64,000 bases of DNA from Polyangium sp. y55x31 (GTDB taxonomy: Bacteria; Myxococcota_A; Polyangia; Polyangiales; Polyangiaceae): contig NZ_JARZHG010000003.1 of assembly GCF_029946505.1 (NCBI RefSeq), forward strand, positions 496,001 to 560,000, read 5' to 3'. The translations under genes were made by a program, and so were the position numbers. Of the stretch, positions 24,939 through 33,613 are shown one piece after another (within the stretch, counting starts at the first letter, position 1; every line of letters begins with the position of its first letter). The notes below the pieces were generated by a model that saw only the letters and a list, made by a program, of their open reading frames with translations, did no database searches and was not told the DNA's origin.

Positions 24939-25636
24939 CACAATTGACAATCGACCCATGACACGAACGCGCTCCGGTTGATCGCCTCCGCGGCGCAGGG
25001 CTTGCCTTTCCGCGAGACATTCCATTCGCAGTATTCCTTGCCGAGCTGGGCGAACTCGTTGCCGAGCCAGAGCAGGCCCACCTGCTTGTCGAGATCGGGC
25101 TCCTTGAACTTGTCGCCGATGTGGAAAAACGCGCTGTTCGCGCGCTTGTGCGAGAGCGACCGGTTGAAGTCCGGCGTGCCCGTCTTCGAGGCGCGCGCCA
25201 CGATGAAGAAATACCGGGCGCCCTTGCGCTCGACCCAGAGCTCCTCGAGCATCTTCTTGCCGTCGTCGTCGAGCTTCTCCGAGCCGTCGTCGTACATCAC
25301 GACGCCCCCGCGCTCCTTCAGCGGCGTGAAGAGCGCGTTGAAATCGTCGTCGCTGATCGAGGCGAGCGTCTTCACGTCGGCCGGCTGGCAGCCGCGCCGC
25401 GCCGCCCCGCCTTCGAGACCACACGCGTGAATCACGCGCGCCAGCACTTCCTTGAACTTCGGCGTGCAATACGGCGCCTCCGCGTCGTTCGCGATCGCCA
25501 CCGCGGGCTTCACCGACTCCGCGATCCCCGTCTTCAGCCGCTCCGCCGAAGATTTTACCTCTGCGTGCACCGCGAAGGCGGACCCCGCGAGCAGCGTGCA
25601 CCCGGCCACGATTCCGATGATTCCAGCGTATTTCAT
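24938..25636 (-). CDS. Secreted Cys-containing protein in a thiol-redox operon
   Basis: The 232-residue product starts with a Sec signal peptide (MKYAGIIGIVAGCTLLAGSAFA, cleavage near residue 25; split here as one 22-residue hydrophobic stretch that is also Cys-containing). The mature part carries cysteines at APYCTPKF, HACGLEG, RGCQPADV, EYCEW, KPCAAE and VDCQL. The centre, WVERKGARYFFIVARASKTG and the following segment, distantly recalls OmpA-type peptidoglycan-binding domains, but the match is weak. It overlaps its neighbours by four bases upstream and one base downstream, so it is likely a substrate or partner of the VKOR-DsbA protein. Confidence 0.65.
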   Translation of the reverse strand: MKYAGIIGIVAGCTLLAGSAFAVHAEVKSSAERLKTGIAESVKPAVAIANDAEAPYCTPKFKEVLARVIHACGLEGGAARRGCQPADVKTLASISDDDFNALFTPLKERGGVVMYDDGSEKLDDDGKKMLEELWVERKGARYFFIVARASKTGTPDFNRSLSHKRANSAFFHIGDKFKEPDLDKQVGLLWLGNEFAQLGKEYCEWNVSRKGKPCAAEAINRSAFVSWVDCQL

Positions 25637-26892
25637 GGAAGCCTCAGGTCCGGCGCGAGCTTGCGGATGCTGTAGGCGAGGCCGATGTCGCTGTCCTCGT
25701 CACAGAGCCGCGTGTCGCCGAGGAAGAGCTGCGGCGTCGAGACCTGCAGCTTGTTGTCCACGATGTAGCGGAGCATTTTATCGAGCCGAAGCTTCGTGTC
25801 CTTCGAATCGATGCACGCGTCGAGGTTCGCCCATTTCTCCCGGATCGCCGCGCGCACGGTCGGCAGCCCCGCCGGCGACTTCGCGCCTTCGAGGAGCCGA
25901 TCCTGGTTCTCGTAGGCCCATTCGAGCACGTCGACCGCGCGGTTCTCCCCGCAGAGCACGGCTTTCGAGACCAGGCAGGCGCCCGGGTGCAGCGGGCGGT
26001 CGAGCATCCAGTTGCACTCGTTGTCGAGCGGGAAGAGCACGAGCGTCGTGTCGAGGCGCTCGAAGATCCCGTCGGCCTCGAGGCGCTTGTGGAAGGCCTT
26101 GCACGTCGGGCAGAGCGGATCGACGAAGAGCGTCGCTTGTTGTTTGGCCCCGGCCGGCGTGTGCTTGAGGAGCGCGTTGTTCGGCTCGGTTGGCTTCGCG
26201 AGCTTGCCGCAGCCCGTGATGTACGAGGCGTAGCTCGGCAGCGCGCTCAGGTAGAGCAGGGTCGGCGTGATCGTGAAGATCCCGAGCGCCGCGAGCCAGG
26301 CGGGCACGAACCAGAGCGAGCCCACGGGCCGCCCGCCGCCCCCGCCTTCCGCGCCGCCCTCGGGCTTGTCCGCCGCCGGCGCCGCGCCGCCCTTGCGGGC
26401 ATCGAGCAGGATCACGACACCCGCGATCGCGAGCAGGACGGACGAGATGTAGATCCCGACGCAGGTCTTGCAGTACTGCCCGAGCTTGAGCGCCGAGATC
26501 GCGAACATCAGCGCCGAGACGAGGAGGGGCGTGAGGCTCACGGCGCCGAAGAACTGGGCGGCGCGGCGCGGGGCCCGGGGCCCGGCGAGCAGGAGGTAGA
26601 GCGCGTAGGCCGCGAAGAACGCGAAGGCGCCGACCGCGAAGAGCGAGATCGGGATGCCGCCCCAGTACCGGTCGCGGAAGAGCGCGGAGTACGGGCTGTA
26701 CATGGCCGCGCGGCAAGCGCTCTCACCCGCCCCGCCGGAGGAGAGCCCGGGGACGAACGAGCAGTGGATGTCGTGGACCTGGCGGTCGAGGTGCTTCGAG
26801 TAATCGAGCGTCGAGAGGCCGCCGAAGACGAGCCCGATCAGCGATGCGACGAGCGCGAGGGCCGAGGGCCAGCGACGAGGTGCGCCGGACAT
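25633..26892 (-). CDS. Fused VKOR-family protein and DsbA-like thioredoxin domain
   Basis: The 419-residue protein has an N-terminal vitamin-K-epoxide-reductase membrane domain (about 10-225) with the expected cysteine pairs Cys44/Cys60 and Cys141/Cys144 (CKTC). The C-terminal thioredoxin-like domain (about 240-415) has Cys261-P-T-Cys264. In relatives the VKOR part reoxidises the attached DsbA-like part using quinone, so the single chain makes disulfides in exported proteins. It replaces the DsbA/DsbB pair. The stop overlaps the next start by four bases, and the operon continues with a Cys-rich secreted protein and a TlpA-like lipoprotein. Confidence 0.9.
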   Translation of the reverse strand: MSGAPRRWPSALALVASLIGLVFGGLSTLDYSKHLDRQVHDIHCSFVPGLSSGGAGESACRAAMYSPYSALFRDRYWGGIPISLFAVGAFAFFAAYALYLLLAGPRAPRRAAQFFGAVSLTPLLVSALMFAISALKLGQYCKTCVGIYISSVLLAIAGVVILLDARKGGAAPAADKPEGGAEGGGGGRPVGSLWFVPAWLAALGIFTITPTLLYLSALPSYASYITGCGKLAKPTEPNNALLKHTPAGAKQQATLFVDPLCPTCKAFHKRLEADGIFERLDTTLVLFPLDNECNWMLDRPLHPGACLVSKAVLCGENRAVDVLEWAYENQDRLLEGAKSPAGLPTVRAAIREKWANLDACIDSKDTKLRLDKMLRYIVDNKLQVSTPQLFLGDTRLCDEDSDIGLAYSIRKLAPDLRLP

Positions 26893-27158
26893 GTCGAGGG
26901 CTTACGCCGGAGACCCCGGCCCGTCAAACGGTCTCTGGAGTGAGCAGGGACCGGCGTGGGCTTGCGGCCGAGCGTTCCGGGTCTGCGCAGACGGGCATGC
27001 TGGAAAAGGAGCGAGCGTCCGCGATCCGTCTCGGTTCTGGACGGCACCACCGTTGCGAGGCGGGGAGGGCGGAGGCCCACCGGGACCTCGGGGGGGGAAC
27101 CAGGCTCGTCATGGCCCGGCTTCCCGAGCGTCGAATGGGTCGGAGGAGACGGAAAGCC

Positions 27159-27590
27159 ATGAAGAAACTCTTTGGTCTGATGGCCGCGGCCGCTCTCGCC
27201 ACCACGGCGGGGCTCGCGATGGCCGAGGAAGGCGCGCAGCAGCAGCAGCAGCCGCAGCAGGGGGCCGCGCAGCAGCAGCAGCAAGGCGCCGGGCAGCAGC
27301 AGGGCATGCAGCAGCACAAGCAGCAGCAGCAGCGCGGCCAGAAGATGGCGCAGGCCGGGATCGGGCGCCACGAGGTGACGGGCCGCATCGTCGACATCGA
27401 CAAGCAAAAGGGCGACGTCAAGGTGCAGACGGATCGAGGGCAGCTCGATTTCTATTTCCCGCCCGCTTCCCTCCAGAACTACAACCAGGGGGATGAGGTG
27501 CGGCTCGACGTGGTGCTCCGCCCGGCCCAGCCGCAGCAGCAGCAACAACGGCAGCAGGGCCAGCAGCCGAAACAGCAGCAGCAAAAGTAG
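27159..27590 (+). CDS. Secreted polyglutamine protein
   Basis: The ATG at 27159 has a GGAGGAG site about 11 bases upstream and gives 143 residues with a clear Sec signal (MKKLFGLMAAAALATTAGLAMA). The mature protein begins with about 40 residues that are mostly glutamine, interrupted by Gly, Ala, Pro and His. A folded-looking centre follows (HEVTGRIVDIDKQKGDVKV and RGQLDFYFPPASLQNYNQGDEVR), then a second glutamine-rich tail (QQQQQRQQGQQPKQQQQK). The central part resembles small OB-fold domains in outline. Bacterial exported polyQ proteins are uncommon. Function is unknown. Confidence 0.75.
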   Translation: MKKLFGLMAAAALATTAGLAMAEEGAQQQQQPQQGAAQQQQQGAGQQQGMQQHKQQQQRGQKMAQAGIGRHEVTGRIVDIDKQKGDVKVQTDRGQLDFYFPPASLQNYNQGDEVRLDVVLRPAQPQQQQQRQQGQQPKQQQQK

Positions 27591-27632
27591 GAGGACGGCG
27601 GCCAGTAGCTCCCGTTTCTCCGGGCGAACACA

Positions 27633-27671
27633 GGGGAGCGGCGCGTCTCGCGTCGGCTCCCCGTTTCGTTT
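27633..27671 (+). terminator. Intrinsic terminator of the polyglutamine gene
   Basis: GGGGAGC (27633-27639) pairs with GCTCCCC (27656-27662) around a G/C-rich loop, and GTTTCGTTTG follows. It lies about 40 bases after the stop codon. Confidence 0.65.
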
Positions 27672-27697
27672 GTCCTGGATGGTCATTGCCCAAAAAA

Positions 27698-27727
27698 GAG
27701 GGACCGGCGATCACGCGCCGATCCCTC
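27698..27727 (-). terminator. Intrinsic terminator of the KGG-motif gene
   Basis: GAGGGA-C-CGGCG pairs with CGCCG-A-TCCCTC with one mismatch. On the minus strand the stem is followed by TTTTTT (complement of 27692-27697). It lies about 20 bases after the stop of the small KGG gene. Confidence 0.75.
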
Positions 27728-27748
27728 GCGTCCGCCGCCTGCGCTCGC

Positions 27749-27934
27749 TCAGCGGCTGCTCTTCCGGCCGCTGCTTTGCTCCCGTTGCTCCTGCTCGCCG
27801 CCGCGGCCCTCCTCGGCCTCGTGCCCTTTTTGCACGAGCTCGCGCTCGCGTTGCCCACCCTTCTCGCCCCCGAGCCGACCGGCCTCTTGTACCGTCATCG
27901 AGCCCTTCTCCTGGTCCTTCTTCTGCTCGGCCAT
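27749..27934 (-). CDS. Small KGG-motif stress-type protein
   Basis: The 61-residue product starts at an ATG with a strong AAGGAGG site five bases upstream. The central segment TVQEAGRLGGEKGGQ matches the KGG repeat of GsiB-like, stress-induced hydrophilic proteins; one copy is present. The rest is rich in Glu, Gln, Lys and Arg and should be disordered. These proteins are thought to protect against desiccation or heat. The gene has its own terminator. The much longer overlapping frame that extends it upstream is antisense to the EF-hand gene and is not coding. Confidence 0.8.
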   Translation of the reverse strand: MAEQKKDQEKGSMTVQEAGRLGGEKGGQRERELVQKGHEAEEGRGGEQEQREQSSGRKSSR

Positions 27935-28111
27935 GACAACCTCCTTCCGACCGCGCTGCAAGGTCGGGGCCGCGATCCCGAGCCTGCCGCGCCTGCGCGA
28001 GCGCGCCCGCGTGAAGCCCGCCCCGGGCACCACAATTGCCGCGGCATGTCGCGCGCGGCGCGCGCCCACGAAGGGCGTGTGCCGCGACGAACCGACCAGA
28101 GAGAGGGAGCC

Positions 28112-28903
28112 ATGGCAGCACGGAGGTTCACGCAAGGGATCGTCGCGCTCGGGGTGATCGCGGCGGCGAGCGTGGCAGGAGCCCAGGAGCAGCGTGGGGA
28201 AGGAGGAGACATCCTCGACCGCGCCTTCGTCGGGCTCGACGCGAACCAGGACGGGAGGATCGAGCGGTCGGAGGCGGAGTCGCAGCTCAACATGCTCGTC
28301 GGCGCCGTGTTTTTCCAGGCCGACACGGACGGCGACGGCGTGGTGTCGGCCGACGAGGCGCGAGAAGCGTCGGCGTCGATGCCAGCCTTGTCGCGGGTGC
28401 TCGGCGCGGTGACGGGACAGATGACCGGCGAGTCGATCGACGCGCTGGAGGCCCGGATCGGCGTCACCTGGGGCGAGTCGATCTCGGCCGCGCAGGCGCG
28501 CGAGGCGAGCGAGCGCGCGGTCGACGCGCTCTTCGGCGCGGTGGACAAGGACGGCGACGGGACGATCTCGCGCCGTGAGCTGCACGAGGGCGCCGCCGCG
28601 TTCGCCGCGCGGATGGCGACGAGCGCGTTCGAGAAGGCCGACACGAACGAGAGCGGCACGCTCGACGAGAGCGAGTTCGAGGCGGCCATGCTGGTGCCGG
28701 CGCGCGCGGCGTTCGCGGCGGCGGACGAGAACGAGGACGGCGAGCTCACGCCGGAGGAGGCTCAGGCCGCGACGGCGCTCCTCGGGAGCTGGGTCTCGCT
28801 CGTGCCGGCGGCGGCGGGGCAGACGCAGGGCACGAGCCCGGAGCTCGAGCGGCGGATGCGGGAGCGGATGCGGCCGGAGGGCAGGGGACGAGAGCCGCGT
28901 TGA
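28112..28903 (+). CDS. Exported EF-hand calcium-binding protein
   Basis: The ATG at 28112 follows GAGAGGGAG and gives 263 residues with a signal peptide (TQGIVALGVIAAASVAGA). Five canonical 12-residue EF-hand loops can be read. They are DANQDGRIERSE (43-54), DTDGDGVVSADE (71-82), DKDGDGTISRRE (145-156), DTNESGTLDESE (177-188) and DENEDGELTPEE (205-216). Each has Asp at position 1 and Glu at 12. The first two and the last three form separate groups, with the gap near 85-140 possibly hiding one degenerate loop. It probably binds calcium in the periplasm or outside the cell. Confidence 0.85.
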   Translation: MAARRFTQGIVALGVIAAASVAGAQEQRGEGGDILDRAFVGLDANQDGRIERSEAESQLNMLVGAVFFQADTDGDGVVSADEAREASASMPALSRVLGAVTGQMTGESIDALEARIGVTWGESISAAQAREASERAVDALFGAVDKDGDGTISRRELHEGAAAFAARMATSAFEKADTNESGTLDESEFEAAMLVPARAAFAAADENEDGELTPEEAQAATALLGSWVSLVPAAAGQTQGTSPELERRMRERMRPEGRGREPR

Positions 28904-28937
28904 CGCGCGGGGAGGGGCCTTGCTACCACGCGGGGCC

Positions 28938-29447
28938 ATGTCCCTTCAGCCGTTCGACGAAGCGTTTCTCGCCGACCTGCCTTACGACCCGGAGGTCCTG
29001 CTCTTCGACGCGATCGTCGAGCTCGATCCCGCCGGCAAACGCGTCGTCTGCCGGATGCCCACGGACAAACCGTTGCCGTTCACGACCTCGCAACGAGCGC
29101 ACCCGGTGCGCCACCCGCGGCACGTGGCCGGCGCGACGATGGTGCACGCGTCGGGGATGCTGGGGTTCATTCATTCGTATTACCTGCACGGAATGCGGCA
29201 CGCGGCGGGCTGGATCGGATACGGGACGCACCTCTACCAGGTGGTCTTCCGCAAGCTCGTGCCGCCGGGCGAGCCGATCATCGCGACCTGCCGCGAGGTG
29301 CGCGCGCGGCGGGGCGCGACGAAACAATTCGTGCGTTATGCCTTCGAGTTCCGGCACGAAGGTGACCTCTGTTACGAGGGGGAGCAGAGTGCGGTGTGGA
29401 TGAAGGTGGGGGAGGGGGACCCGATCGTGATGGATGCCCCGGAATGA
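28938..29447 (+). CDS. Hotdog-fold-like protein, unknown function
   Basis: The 169-residue product starts at the ATG at 28938. The layout of a central HxxGATMVHASGMLGFIHSYY helix followed by strands with VVFRKLVPPGEPII and FVRYAFEFRHEGDLCYEGEQSAVWM resembles the hotdog fold of acyl-ACP/CoA dehydratases and thioesterases. The His in the HPRHVAGATMVHASG region could correspond to the FabZ-type catalytic His. The substrate is not evident. It lies 34 bases after the EF-hand gene and could be co-transcribed with it. Confidence 0.55.
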   Translation: MSLQPFDEAFLADLPYDPEVLLFDAIVELDPAGKRVVCRMPTDKPLPFTTSQRAHPVRHPRHVAGATMVHASGMLGFIHSYYLHGMRHAAGWIGYGTHLYQVVFRKLVPPGEPIIATCREVRARRGATKQFVRYAFEFRHEGDLCYEGEQSAVWMKVGEGDPIVMDAPE

Positions 29448-29481
29448 GGGCCCCGCGCTGGGTCCCCTGCTCCCGGAACCC

Positions 29482-29643
29482 GATCCCCGCCTCCCGGGAC
29501 GTGGATCCCCCCCTCCGAGACCCAGATCCCCGCCTCCCGGCACCGATCCCCCGTATCCGATCGTACAATCCCCCGGTCCGGAGACCTGATCCCCCGGTCC
29601 GGATGTGAGATCCCCCGGTCCGGACGGGTGATCCCCCGGGGGG
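29482..29643. repeat. Degenerate 20-22 bp GATCCCC tandem repeat
   Basis: Eight GATCCCC-headed units start at 29482, 29504, 29525, 29545, 29567 (AATCCCCC), 29588, 29609 and 29630. The last three full units are GATCCCCCGGTCCGG followed by six variable bases with a 21-bp period; the earlier units are GATCCCCGCCTCCCGG variants. The tract fills most of the gap between the hotdog-like gene and the propeller lipoprotein. Because the period is near two helical turns, the heads lie on one face of the DNA. Confidence 0.8.
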
Positions 29644-29722
29644 AATCGGGGGCCGGAGCAGGGGAGGGGGCTTCAGGGATGGCCGCAGGGGCCGCGAAGC
29701 ACGGGGCGAGCCCGCGCGTGAC

Positions 29723-31240
29723 TCACGGCGAGAGCTTCATCAAGAAGATATCGTCGTACCCGGTGCTCTTGAGCTCCGTGGAGCCGAACGTGATCTTCCC
29801 GTCGAACGATCCCACGAAAATCGTGTTCCCCTTCGAATCGACCGCCATTCCCTCGGTCACCTGCCTGGGCCCGTCCCCGAACCGTTTGGCCCAGATGTAC
29901 TTTCCGTTCGGATCGAGCTTCAGCGCGAAGAGATCGTAATCCCCTGTGCCGATCCCGCTGTTCACGAGCGCGTCGTCGCCGGTGAACTGAAGGACGCCGG
30001 TATAACTGCCCGTGACGATCACGTTGTCGTCGGCGTCGACCCCGATGGCCTTCCCTTCCTGCGGGCCGATGCTTCCGGCGCGGAAGCTCCAGAGGTGCGC
30101 CCCGTCGGGAGCGAATTTCGCGACGAACAGGTCCGGATCGCCGTTCGCCGGGGTCGAGAGCTGCTCTCCACCGAAGCTGATGGTGCCTGCCATCTCGCCG
30201 GTCAGAAGAATGTTGTTTTGCGAATCGATCGCGAGGGCGCGGCTGCGTTGCTCGGTATTCGCGGCGCCGAAGACCTTTTGCCAGAGCGGCGCCCCGTTCG
30301 TGTCGAATTTCGCGAGCAGCATGGCGCGGCTGCCCGGGCTCGCCTCGTCGGACAGCGGCGCGCCGAGGCTCATGTTGCCCGAGAAGGCCGTCTCCAGGAC
30401 GATGTTGTCCTGGTGATCGAGCACGACGCGGCAGAGCAGATGGTTCGGAGAGCCGCCCGGGTTCCCATTGCCGAGGCGCTTGCTCCAGAGCGGGTTGCCG
30501 TCCTTGTCGAGCTTCGCGAGGAAGACGTCTCGACCGCCCATCGCGTTGATCAACTGGCCCGGGGCGAACTCCAGCGATCCCTCGAAATACCCGGCGATGA
30601 TCGTATCACCCTTCGAATCGACGGCGATCGTCGTCGCGAGCTTCGGCTGCTGCACGCCGTCCCCGAATCCCTTCGCCCACACGGGCGCGCCCTCCGGGTT
30701 GAGCCGCACGACGAACACGTCGGACTGGCCGCCGGTGCTCGGGAGCTTGACGCCGTTTGGCAGCTCGAGCTCCCCCTCGAACGAGCCGGCGAGGAAGATG
30801 TTTCGATCGGGGCCGACGGCGACGGCGTTGACGAACTGGGGCTGGAAGTCGCCGGACCGGACGGACCATTGAAATCCGCCCATCGCGTCGAATTTGGCCA
30901 GGTAGATGTCGCCGTTCCCCGCATGCGGCAGCTCGTCCGTTCCATTGAACGAGAAACCACCCTCGTAGTTCCCCACGAGGAGGATGGTGTCGTCCGTGGG
31001 ATCGAGAGCGACGCCCGAGGCGCGCTGGTGGTTGAACTGGGCGCCGAACGACTTTCCCCATTGGACGTCGCCCGTCGCCGCGCCGCCCGCTCCGCCGGCC
31101 CCGCCGCCGCCCGCGCTCGACGAGCTGCCTTGTCCGCCCGCGCCCGCGCCCGCGTCGCGCTCGGGCGACGGGACCGCGTCGGGCGTGAGGCAAGCCGCGA
31201 GGAAGATGGCCGACGAGCCCAGAACGACGATGGATTTCAT
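29723..31240 (-). CDS. Lipoprotein with SBBP/NHL-type beta-propeller repeats
   Basis: The 505-residue product has a lipoprotein signal (SSAIFLAAC) and a Gly/Ser-rich linker (GGQGSSSSAGGGGAGGAGG) to about residue 57. The rest is about eight repeats of roughly 55 residues. Each carries a strand such as DVFLAKLDKDGNPLWSKRLG followed by AVDSKGDTIIAGYFEGSLEF. This SBBP-type repeat builds a beta-propeller displayed on the cell surface in myxobacteria. The ATG at 31240 overlaps the stop of the upstream gene by four bases. It is the third gene of a kinase / TPR-PEGA / propeller operon. Confidence 0.85.
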   Translation of the reverse strand: MKSIVVLGSSAIFLAACLTPDAVPSPERDAGAGAGGQGSSSSAGGGGAGGAGGAATGDVQWGKSFGAQFNHQRASGVALDPTDDTILLVGNYEGGFSFNGTDELPHAGNGDIYLAKFDAMGGFQWSVRSGDFQPQFVNAVAVGPDRNIFLAGSFEGELELPNGVKLPSTGGQSDVFVVRLNPEGAPVWAKGFGDGVQQPKLATTIAVDSKGDTIIAGYFEGSLEFAPGQLINAMGGRDVFLAKLDKDGNPLWSKRLGNGNPGGSPNHLLCRVVLDHQDNIVLETAFSGNMSLGAPLSDEASPGSRAMLLAKFDTNGAPLWQKVFGAANTEQRSRALAIDSQNNILLTGEMAGTISFGGEQLSTPANGDPDLFVAKFAPDGAHLWSFRAGSIGPQEGKAIGVDADDNVIVTGSYTGVLQFTGDDALVNSGIGTGDYDLFALKLDPNGKYIWAKRFGDGPRQVTEGMAVDSKGNTIFVGSFDGKITFGSTELKSTGYDDIFLMKLSP

Positions 31241-32215
31241 TGAAATCGACCCCCGATGGCTGCACCTGCGACGTTTGGTCCGATCCACGGGACGACCACG
31301 GGCCCCGCCGACGTCCCCCGGGACGGCGACCGGGACCCGAGGACGAACCCCGTCACCGCCGCGCCGAGCGCCACCACGCTCCCGGCGCCGAGGCCCACGA
31401 AGAGCGCGAAATCCCGCTTTTTGCGGGCGTTGTCGTCCGTGGGATCGTATTCCGAGAGCGGCGGGCACCCGCCCTCGAGGTCGCCCTTGCAGCGCCCCTC
31501 CTGCCGCCCCTCGACGCGGGCCTGGTCGATGCGGAAGGCCGCGGCCGCGACGCCGAGCGCGACGCCCCCGCCCGCGGCGGCCCACGCCCAAGCCGGGATA
31601 CGCCCGCCGCCCGGCGTGGCCGCGTCGCCGCTCTCGGGTTCGAGCTTGATCGCAATCTCCTCCGTCTTGCCCTCGGCCGCGGTGAACGATTTCCGGATCG
31701 CGCGGAACCCCGGCGCTTGCACGGCGATCGTCTGCGGGCCCGGGTCCACGGGAATGACGCTCCCGAGCATGGCCGCGGGCACCTCCTGGCCATTACGCGT
31801 GATGTAAAGGCCGGCGGGCGCGTTCACGATCGTGAGCTTCACGCGCGGCAGCTTCGGCTCGATCTGGGTGATGCCTTCCTTCGCGATCGTCTCGAGCGCG
31901 CTTTTCCGCTCCGCGCCGGGCGTCTCCTGATTGAGCACGAGCGCCTTCTTGTAAGCGGACCACGCTTTGGCGAGCTTGCCCTCGTGCTCGTAACATTTCG
32001 CGAGGTTGAGCATCGTGCTCGGCGCCGAGTACACCATCAAGCTCGCCTCGAATTTCGCGCAGCCGGCGGCCCAGTCGCCCTTTTCCACGAGCTCCCGCGC
32101 GCTCTCGAAGAGCGCGAGCGCCGCGGGATCCGGCACGCTGGGCTCCGCGGCGGCCGCGGGACGGGCCCACGCGGCCGCCGCGAGAAGGCCGAGCCAAGCG
32201 GCGCGCCGGGAGTGC

Positions 32216-32238
<23 letters not shown>
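31237..32238 (-). CDS. TPR and PEGA-domain protein with C-terminal membrane helices
   Basis: The 333-residue product has a signal-like N-terminus (RAAWLGLLAAAAWARPAAAA) and two TPR-type helix pairs (about 35-115, with EKGDWAAGCAKFEASLMVY). A PEGA-like beta domain follows (about 130-200: LTIVNAPAGLYITRNGQEVP and GFRAIRKSFTAAEGKTEEI). Two hydrophobic segments (about 225-240 and 285-305) flank a charged loop. PEGA domains are common in surface-exposed proteins and in proteins tied to Ser/Thr kinase signalling in this group. It overlaps the upstream kinase by 23 bases and the downstream lipoprotein by four. Confidence 0.75.
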
Positions 32239-33517
<1,279 letters not shown>

Positions 33518-33613
33518 GCGAGGCCATCGTACTCCGGCCTCGCGCGGCGGTTCAAGAAGGAGGAGGCGCCGGGGGAGTGCTCATGGCGATTGCCGGCGCC
33601 CTCGGGACGCGTT

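Noticed and set aside
28923-29543. 206-residue minus-strand frame opposite the hotdog-like gene
   Set aside because: Composition is shadow-like and it reads through the GATCCCC repeats; no start signal.
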